Assembly (NCBI GenBank): GCA_964522665.1 | Contig: CAZFVY010000052.1 | Span: 1 to 48,748, forward strand | Direction: 5' to 3' | Length of the DNA stretch: 48,748 nt | From: CAZFVY01 sp964522665 | Lineage (GTDB): Bacteria; Verrucomicrobiota; Verrucomicrobiia; Limisphaerales; CAZFVY01 | Shown here: one piece after another, positions 43,521 to 48,748 of the stretch | How the letters are laid out: the number at the start of each line of letters is the position of its first letter | Position numbering within the stretch: position 1 is the stretch's first letter | Notes under the pieces: generated by a model | What the model was told of the DNA's origin: nothing | Databases searched by the model: none | Seen by the model: the letters and a program-made list of their open reading frames with translations, nothing else | Program-made: the position numbers and the translations under genes

Positions 43521-45998
43521 CTATTTTTTGGTTTTCGGCGGGTCGATCACCATGCGCAAGAGTTCACGCTGCTCCGCCGAAGCGCTAAAAAGCGTTTCGG
43601 GAAAAACTAAATACTTAAGCATCTGATCGTAGATGGCGCCGCCTTGATCGAGGTGCGACGCCATCCCCGCCAAGTACTGCAACCGGAGGTTGCGATCACG
43701 ATTGATCTCGGCGTCCTTCAGCCAAGGCTGCAGATCCGACGCCCTCCCCGCGTAGGTGGAAAGGAGACTGTATAGGGATCGGAAGCCGACGTCTTTAATC
43801 GACTGGACCGCCTGGGTTTCACGACGCCACCGCTCGGCGGCCGCGTTAACGTTGATTCGGCCGGGCGTCGCCTGGCCCAACAGGACGGTATCGTATCCCT
43901 CCCCCTCCCGGTCGTTGCCCCAGACGGTCCCACCGGGAAACGCCTCGAAGAACGTGGCAATTTCGCTTTTGACCACGGCGGCGTTGCTTTCGTAGAGCGG
44001 CACCCATTGGGTGACCAGGCCACCCGGGTTGAGGTGCTCCCGTACTAAGTCAAAGTAGTCCTTGGTGTAGAGCGTCGCCGCGCCTTTTACCCAGGGATGA
44101 ATTGGGTCGGAGGTGATGATGTCGAACTTCTCGCGCGTCGTCAGAATGAAATGGCGGGCGTCATCGTAAACCACCTGGACGCGGGGATCGCGGAGGACGC
44201 CGTAGTTTTCCTTGGCGAAATGGGTGACGACCACCTGCGGGATCAACGGCTCGATTTCGCAGATCACGATCCGCTGGATGCCGGGATAAGTGACGAACGA
44301 TCCAGCCGTCACGCCGGCGCCGCAACCCACAATAAGGACCGACCTCGGATCGCGACTGAGCATCGCAGGAATGTGCCCCAGCATCCGTTGCAAACGCATA
44401 TCCTGCGTGTCGGTCGAGGCCTCCACTTTGCCGCTGACGTGGAAATTACGCACGCCGTCGCCGATTTGCGTGACGGCCACCGACGCGTTCATTCCCTCGC
44501 CCACGTAAAGAATCTTTTCGTTCGTTCCGCGAGTCATCAAAAACCGGCCGTAGGCGATCAACATCCCCGGAACCTTGGGCAAGGTCCACACCAGAAGCCC
44601 GGTCGCGAACAGAACGACGACCGACGCGAGCGCCCGGGTGAGGATTTCGTCCGTTGATATTCGGACCGTGGGTGAGTCGGGGTCCAAGCGGGCGTTCCAC
44701 CACGACGGCACGAGCATGAGGCAACCCGAAATAACCGCCGCCACGACCAAGAGCCGTTGGCTGTTCTGGGTGCCAATCCAGGCGACGAGCACGAGGCTCG
44801 CGCCGACCGCGCCCACAATTGCCCCAACCGTATTCGCGGCATAAACGCGACCGACGAGGCGGCCGGAATCCTGGCCGGGCTTCGCCACGGCGGCGAGGGC
44901 CAGGGGGAAGCTCGCGCCCCATAACAAGGTGGCCGGCAGCGTCGCCCAAGCGCAACGCACCAAGTCGAGTTGAAAGGTAAACCAGGGGCTTCGCGTTAAC
45001 GCAGGGTTAATCGGCCAATAAGGTAGAGACAGCGCAATCATGCCAGCCGTCCAGGCAATCGAGAGCGCCACCAGCCATTGGCAGACCCCCAACGCCACTC
45101 GCGGCCGAGCGGCGCTCCGCGCTATGAATGAGCCGACGCTGCTGCCGATACCCATGCCGACCAGAAACACCGCCAAGATGATTGAAAAGGTGTAAACCGA
45201 TGGACCAAGCATCAGTGAGAGCAACCGCGTCCAGATGACTTCGGCGCCCATCGCGCACATGCCGGAGAGGGCGATCGTGATGTAAACCAGGCGAACCGTC
45301 GGTCCGAAAACCGGTCCCGGACCCGCCGACTCCTCGCCCGAGATGGGCCGCGTTGACCAGCGGGCCAGCGCCATCGCCAAGACCGCCACCACTAGATTGA
45401 TGCCCGCCGCGACGCAAGTGGCCGTTGCCATGTCGTAAACGCGCAAAAGGTAAAAACCGGCAAGCAGGCAGCCAAATACCGCCCCCGCGATGTTGCCCCC
45501 ATAAAAAAAACCGAGCCATGCCACGCCGCGAGGCGACGCCTCCACCCAACGAGCCATGGCCGGCAACGTCGCGCCCATCAGCAGAGTCGGCGGGAGCAGA
45601 CAGACTGCGGCGACCAACCCGCGCAGAAGAATTCCGGGCATCCCGTGGCCGACGGTTGCGACATAAATGCGCGCAATTGAGGGCACCACAAAGAGCGCCG
45701 CGACTCCCAACGCGCCAATGCCGAGTTCCAGGAAGGCGTAAACCCGCAGCGGGTTGGCGCGCGCGGAAATCAGCCGGGACAGAGCCAGACTCCCCAAACA
45801 CATTCCGCCCATGAACGTACCCAATAGAACCCCCAGGCAGACGGCGGAGGAACCGAGGACCAACTGGAGCAGTTGGAACCAAACGATCTCGTAGATCAAG
45901 GCGGCGCAACCACTCCCAAAAAACAAGACGAGCAGCCACGGCAGACGCATCGCCGCCGCGTCAGCCCGACCCGGAGCTTCAGGAATGAGGGCGGTCAC
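43521..45998 (-). CDS. Fused membrane transporter-like/spermidine synthase-like protein
   Basis: 825 residues. The first ~480 residues hold about 14 hydrophobic helices (LVLFFGSGCAALIYEIVWFQLL, LSGMCAMGAEVIWTRLLSLMLG repeated motifs with E-I-V-W and E-V-I-W suggesting two halves). The C-terminal part is a spermidine-synthase/methyltransferase fold: SVLIVGCGAGVTAGSF, IVICEIEPLIP, VVYDDARHFI and DIITSDPIHPWVKGAATLYTKDYFDLV. This domain combination is widespread in PVC and delta-proteobacteria; its function is unknown. Aminopropyl transfer has not been demonstrated. The C-terminus (SIKDVGFRSLY) is TPR-like. Confidence 0.9.
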   Translation of the reverse strand: MTALIPEAPGRADAAAMRLPWLLVLFFGSGCAALIYEIVWFQLLQLVLGSSAVCLGVLLGTFMGGMCLGSLALSRLISARANPLRVYAFLELGIGALGVAALFVVPSIARIYVATVGHGMPGILLRGLVAAVCLLPPTLLMGATLPAMARWVEASPRGVAWLGFFYGGNIAGAVFGCLLAGFYLLRVYDMATATCVAAGINLVVAVLAMALARWSTRPISGEESAGPGPVFGPTVRLVYITIALSGMCAMGAEVIWTRLLSLMLGPSVYTFSIILAVFLVGMGIGSSVGSFIARSAARPRVALGVCQWLVALSIAWTAGMIALSLPYWPINPALTRSPWFTFQLDLVRCAWATLPATLLWGASFPLALAAVAKPGQDSGRLVGRVYAANTVGAIVGAVGASLVLVAWIGTQNSQRLLVVAAVISGCLMLVPSWWNARLDPDSPTVRISTDEILTRALASVVVLFATGLLVWTLPKVPGMLIAYGRFLMTRGTNEKILYVGEGMNASVAVTQIGDGVRNFHVSGKVEASTDTQDMRLQRMLGHIPAMLSRDPRSVLIVGCGAGVTAGSFVTYPGIQRIVICEIEPLIPQVVVTHFAKENYGVLRDPRVQVVYDDARHFILTTREKFDIITSDPIHPWVKGAATLYTKDYFDLVREHLNPGGLVTQWVPLYESNAAVVKSEIATFFEAFPGGTVWGNDREGEGYDTVLLGQATPGRINVNAAAERWRRETQAVQSIKDVGFRSLYSLLSTYAGRASDLQPWLKDAEINRDRNLRLQYLAGMASHLDQGGAIYDQMLKYLVFPETLFSASAEQRELLRMVIDPPKTKK

Positions 45999-46057
45999 AA
46001 GCGTGCGCGACGGCGGTATCGGCTTTCGGAATTCCTAGCCGCGGAAGTCGCCACACT

Positions 46058-47278
46058 TCATAGTCGCGAGAGGCACACGACCTCGCCACGATCGTTGCGA
46101 ACGAAAATCCGATCTTCAGCATAGACCGGCGTCGTCCAGCAGAGCTTGCCGAGGACCTGTTTTCGCGCGGTCTCCGCGTAGGCGCTGGCGGACGGTTTCG
46201 CTGTGACCAACTCGCCGTTCTCGGTCAACGCGAGAAGCATCGAGCCAATCCCGATCGTATTGCCGTAACCGAAGTCGGCTTTCGCCCAATTCACTTTGCC
46301 GTCTTCGAGGTTGATCGAGACCAGGCGGCTCGACGGATTTCCCTGGGCGCCGTCGATGCCGTAGAGCACGCCGTCAAAGATCACGCTGTTATTCATCGCG
46401 TTCTTAATATCCTTGCTCGTCCAAATGGATGAAAGCTTTTCATTGTCGAAGCTCAATAATACCGAACTCGTATTGCCCGAGATAAAAATCCTTTTTCCCT
46501 GCGCCAGAATCATTGGCGTCGTCGCCGTCATATCGAACATCGAGCTGAACGGGTAGCGCGCCAATTCTTCGCCCGCGGCGGCGGTCAGAATCGACAGGCC
46601 TTTGCCATCGAGACAGGCCAGCGCCTTTTTGCCCGCTGACTCAAACGGAACGACCGTCGTGTAGCCGGCGGGATAGGCGGTCTTCGATGTCCACAAGACC
46701 TTGCCGGAGGCCAAATCGAGCGCGACAACTTTTCCGCCGCTGAGCAAAACTTGATTTCCATCAATGACCGGCGAACTGGCAAATCCCCATTGCGGCAGTT
46801 TCAAATCGGCGCCGGTTACCAGGTTGAAACTCCAGATTTCGTCGCCCTTTTCGGCCGAGAGGCAGTGGACCTGACCGTCCTTCGAGACGATGATCACGCG
46901 ATCACCAACGACCGTCGGGGTCGCATTCGGTCCCCCGGGATGCATGACTGGCAACAGTTTCGCGTCGTAGGCATGTTTCCAGAGGACCTGCCCGGAGGTC
47001 GCGTCGAAACAGAAGACCGTTTCCTGACTTTTCTGGTCGTGACCGAGCGTGACGGCGCGACCGTTGGCGACCACTACCGAAGAGTAGCCACGCCCAACGC
47101 CCGCAGTCCAAGCGACTTTCCATTTGCTCAGGTCGGGATCGAAACTCTCGCCGGCGGGCGCCAAGTTGTCGCCGTGAGGCCCCAACCAGTGCGGCCAATC
47201 GGAAGCCGGGACGGAGGTCACCGCCATCCCCAAAAGGAGCGCGGTGGCGAGGACGGTCGAACGAAGGGTTGTCATCAT
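46058..47278 (-). CDS. Secreted PQQ-binding-like beta-propeller protein
   Basis: 406 residues from the ATG at 47278 (the following ATG is also possible). Signal peptide MMTTLRSTVLATALLLGMAVTSVPAS. The opening DWPHWLGPHGDN is shared by many exported propeller proteins of Verrucomicrobia and Planctomycetes. Blades with W-motifs: VFCFDATSGQVLWKH, KVVALDLASGKVLWTSK, VHCLSAEKGDEIWSF, RLVSINLEDGKVNWA and VYAEDRIFVRNDRGEVVCL. No quinoprotein dehydrogenase active-site residues were recognised, so it is a PQQ-like fold and not necessarily an enzyme. Likely a binding protein or scaffold in the periplasm. The EF-hand gene lies upstream on the same strand. Confidence 0.9.
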   Translation of the reverse strand: MMTTLRSTVLATALLLGMAVTSVPASDWPHWLGPHGDNLAPAGESFDPDLSKWKVAWTAGVGRGYSSVVVANGRAVTLGHDQKSQETVFCFDATSGQVLWKHAYDAKLLPVMHPGGPNATPTVVGDRVIIVSKDGQVHCLSAEKGDEIWSFNLVTGADLKLPQWGFASSPVIDGNQVLLSGGKVVALDLASGKVLWTSKTAYPAGYTTVVPFESAGKKALACLDGKGLSILTAAAGEELARYPFSSMFDMTATTPMILAQGKRIFISGNTSSVLLSFDNEKLSSIWTSKDIKNAMNNSVIFDGVLYGIDGAQGNPSSRLVSINLEDGKVNWAKADFGYGNTIGIGSMLLALTENGELVTAKPSASAYAETARKQVLGKLCWTTPVYAEDRIFVRNDRGEVVCLSRL

Positions 47279-47344
47279 GTTCAGTCTGTCGTCACGGAAG
47301 TCTTCACGGGCCAGCCGTGCCAGCCGCTCTCGGGAAAGGGACGA

Positions 47345-47369
47345 CGGCGGACCCTGATCGGGTCCGCCG
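47345..47369 (-). terminator. Strong hairpin downstream of the EF-hand gene
   Basis: CGGCGGACCC (47345-47354) and GGGTCCGCCG (47360-47369) pair perfectly around a 5-base loop. It lies about 68 bases past the stop of the EF-hand gene (minus strand) and upstream of the propeller gene. No T-run follows (TCGTCCCTTTCCC), so termination may be weak. Confidence 0.45.
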
Positions 47370-47436
47370 CCACCGCCCTAGCACAACGCAAGTTCATCGC
47401 GTCGCGCCGCGCAATATCGTTCGCCGGTGATCGCAG

Positions 47437-48483
47437 TTACTTCGCGCCCTGGTCGATCCAAGCGCGGACCAACGCGACTTGTTCCACGGTCAACGGTTTC
47501 GGGGGCGGACCTCCGCCACCGGGACCACCAGGCCCGCCGGGGCCACCGCCAGGAGGGCCACCGGGACCGCCTGGGCCACCCGGTCCACCGCGAGGCGGGC
47601 CGCCTGGACCTCCGGGACCACCCGGGCCACGACCACCGCCGAAATTCGGGCGGGGTAGCGCCGCGTTCAGGCCGTCTCTGATCTGATCTTGGCTGAGCGA
47701 GCCGCTCTTTTCTTTATCCCAGTCGGTGAACCATTTGGCGAAGGTTCCCTCGAACTCAGCTCGCGTCAGGCTGCCATCTTTGTCGGTATCGGCCGCGGCA
47801 AAGAAGCCGGGTCCAATGAATCTGCCGGGGCCGAAGCCGCCGCGTCCCCCGCCCTGAGGCGGGCCGCCTGCTCCGGGGCCGCCCGGCGGAGGTCCACCCG
47901 GGGGGCGATCGCCGCCCGGCCCACCGCCACCGCGGCGCCCCGGGGGCGGAGGCAGAATGTCATTCAGCTTGGTCACGAATTGCTCCTGATCCACCTTGCC
48001 GGCCTTATCGGGATCAAGCTTATCAAACCACGCGTCGGCCAAAGCCGTGAACTCGCTCTGGCTGAGCTTCTTATCACCATCTTTGTCGCCTTGGGAAATC
48101 ATTTGCGGGGCGAGCATCATGCCCGGCCCGAAGCCGCCGCCCCGCCCTGGTCCGCGCTTGGGCGGCATCGCGGATTCCTCGTCGATTTGCGAGACGGCAA
48201 TCAACAGTTGGCTTTCCTTGCTCTTCCCCGGCTTCACGACCGCGCCGTCATCGTTGCCTTTCATCACGGCTTCGAGGCTATCGAGACGCAGGCCGCCGCG
48301 ATGTCGTTCTTCACCATGACAGCCGAAGCACGAGGCTTCAAAGAGCGGCCGTATGTCTTTGGCATACGTCACCCCTTGCTGGGTGGACGGTGGCGGAAGT
48401 TTGCTGAGGTCCGGTTCAGCGGCCAGCAGGGAGCAACTGGCCGTGACGAGACCCAAGGTGAGAAATGGTTTGGTTTTATTCAT
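47437..48483 (-). CDS. EF-hand protein nested in a split planctomycete cytochrome domain
   Basis: 348 residues from the ATG at 48483; the frame upstream has no protein character. Signal peptide (KPFLTLGLVTASCSLLAA). Heme motif C52-FG-CH56 and GGLRLDSLEAVMKG start a PPC-type cytochrome domain whose end (LTVEQVALVRAWIDQGAK) appears only at residues 330-348. Between AMPPKRGPG and that end are four EF-hand loops (DKDGDKKLSQSE, DPDKAGKVDQEQ, DTDKDGSLTRAE, DKEKSGSLSQDQ) and long Gly-Pro-rich collagen-like spacers (GPGGPGGPPRGG repeats). The EF-hands bind Ca2+ in relatives. An exported calcium-responsive heme protein is inferred. Its partner may be the propeller gene downstream. Confidence 0.88.
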   Translation of the reverse strand: MNKTKPFLTLGLVTASCSLLAAEPDLSKLPPPSTQQGVTYAKDIRPLFEASCFGCHGEERHRGGLRLDSLEAVMKGNDDGAVVKPGKSKESQLLIAVSQIDEESAMPPKRGPGRGGGFGPGMMLAPQMISQGDKDGDKKLSQSEFTALADAWFDKLDPDKAGKVDQEQFVTKLNDILPPPPGRRGGGGPGGDRPPGGPPPGGPGAGGPPQGGGRGGFGPGRFIGPGFFAAADTDKDGSLTRAEFEGTFAKWFTDWDKEKSGSLSQDQIRDGLNAALPRPNFGGGRGPGGPGGPGGPPRGGPGGPGGPGGPPGGGPGGPGGPGGGGPPPKPLTVEQVALVRAWIDQGAK

Positions 48484-48708
48484 GTTCGTTGTTTGAGGCG
48501 ATGGCGCAAAACCAGGCTTGCGGCATCTGGTTGTTATGACCAATCGCGTCGCCCGGTGGTTACAGACTTTATTGCGGAGTCGAAAGGCCACTGACGCCCG
48601 GGACCCCAACGGCGGTCGAAGCTTGAACGCGGGGTTCTGAGAACCCCAGCGGCAGCCCCTTCCGCATTTGACCGAGGCGCAAAAATTTTTGAACTGTTGG
48701 CGCGGGAA

Positions 48709-48746
48709 CAAAAGGGGACGGCTGCGAATTCAAAAGGGGACAGTTG
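48709..48746. repeat. Direct repeat at the window edge
   Basis: CAAAAGGGGAC(G/A)G(C/T)TG occurs at 48709-48724 and 48731-48746, 22 bases apart. Such AAAGGGGACAG-type motifs are often found beside REP-associated or Y1 transposase genes in PVC genomes (recollection). No gene is complete in the 265 bp between the EF-hand gene and the window end. Confidence 0.45.
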
Positions 48747-48748
48747 AT

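Noticed and set aside
47515..47645. Tandem GGACC/GGCCC-rich DNA repeats as a possible CRISPR or satellite
   Set aside because: They are codon-level Gly-Pro repeats inside the EF-hand protein, without the spacer-repeat regularity of a CRISPR.
46751..47686. 311-codon plus-strand frame ending in Gly-Pro repeats
   Set aside because: Antisense to the propeller and EF-hand genes; the Gly-Pro run is the complement of the EF-hand protein's repeats.

Overview
The window is about 48.7 kb of high-GC bacterial chromosome. It most likely comes from the Verrucomicrobiota (Pedosphaera/Limisphaerales-like), within the Planctomycetes-Verrucomicrobia-Chlamydiae group. The evidence is family content: a DUF1501 protein paired with a PSD1-type protein carrying a planctomycete cytochrome domain, a secreted sulfatase, a Tat-exported sugar phosphate isomerase, NIPSNAP and CRTAC1-like proteins, an insertion-bearing long IspG and a GuaB3-type IMP dehydrogenase. 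The taxonomic call is inference from gene families. I saw no rRNA, tRNA, CRISPR array or intact transposase.

Layout. 1-7 kb: the 5' part of a CRTAC1-like gene (cut by the window edge), a secreted carboxypeptidase-regulatory-fold protein, and the PSD1/DUF1501 pair. 7-11 kb: a Tat-exported isomerase/epimerase, a CHASE3-PAS sensor with no output domain, and a GH43 arabinanase-like enzyme. 11-16 kb: a repeat-rich intergenic stretch, then a two-component system made of a histidine kinase with a WD40-like propeller and a receiver-HTH regulator. A shared near-palindromic motif lies upstream of both genes. 15.7-20.4 kb: NIPSNAP protein, aldo/keto reductase, sulfatase and a uracil-DNA glycosylase family protein. 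20.4-27 kb: a large secreted beta-helix protein, a metallophosphoesterase, a secreted alpha/beta hydrolase and a LytS/LytTR two-component pair.

27-34 kb is a minus-strand housekeeping run: a small membrane protein, ispG, rseP, moaE, moaD, a hypoxanthine phosphoribosyltransferase, a dimeric dUTPase and a two-gene nucleotidyltransferase cassette that resembles toxin-antitoxin modules. 34-37.5 kb is a plus-strand run: four genes joined by ATGA overlaps (exbB-like, exbD-like, TonB-like, zinc ribbon), then the IMP dehydrogenase, closed by a strong terminator. 37.7-48.7 kb: a GSCFA protein, a nucleoside-type MFS transporter with a 114-bp MITE-like element in its upstream region, a hypothetical membrane-anchored protein, a sodium:proton antiporter, a fused transporter/spermidine-synthase protein, a PQQ-type propeller protein and an EF-hand protein built inside a split cytochrome domain. 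The last 40 bases hold a short direct repeat.

The strongest candidates for new biology are the propeller kinase with its paired operator motif, the short element with 19/20 terminal inverted repeats and an exact 9-bp duplication, the ExbD-like protein lacking the membrane aspartate, and the EF-hand insertion in a cytochrome domain.
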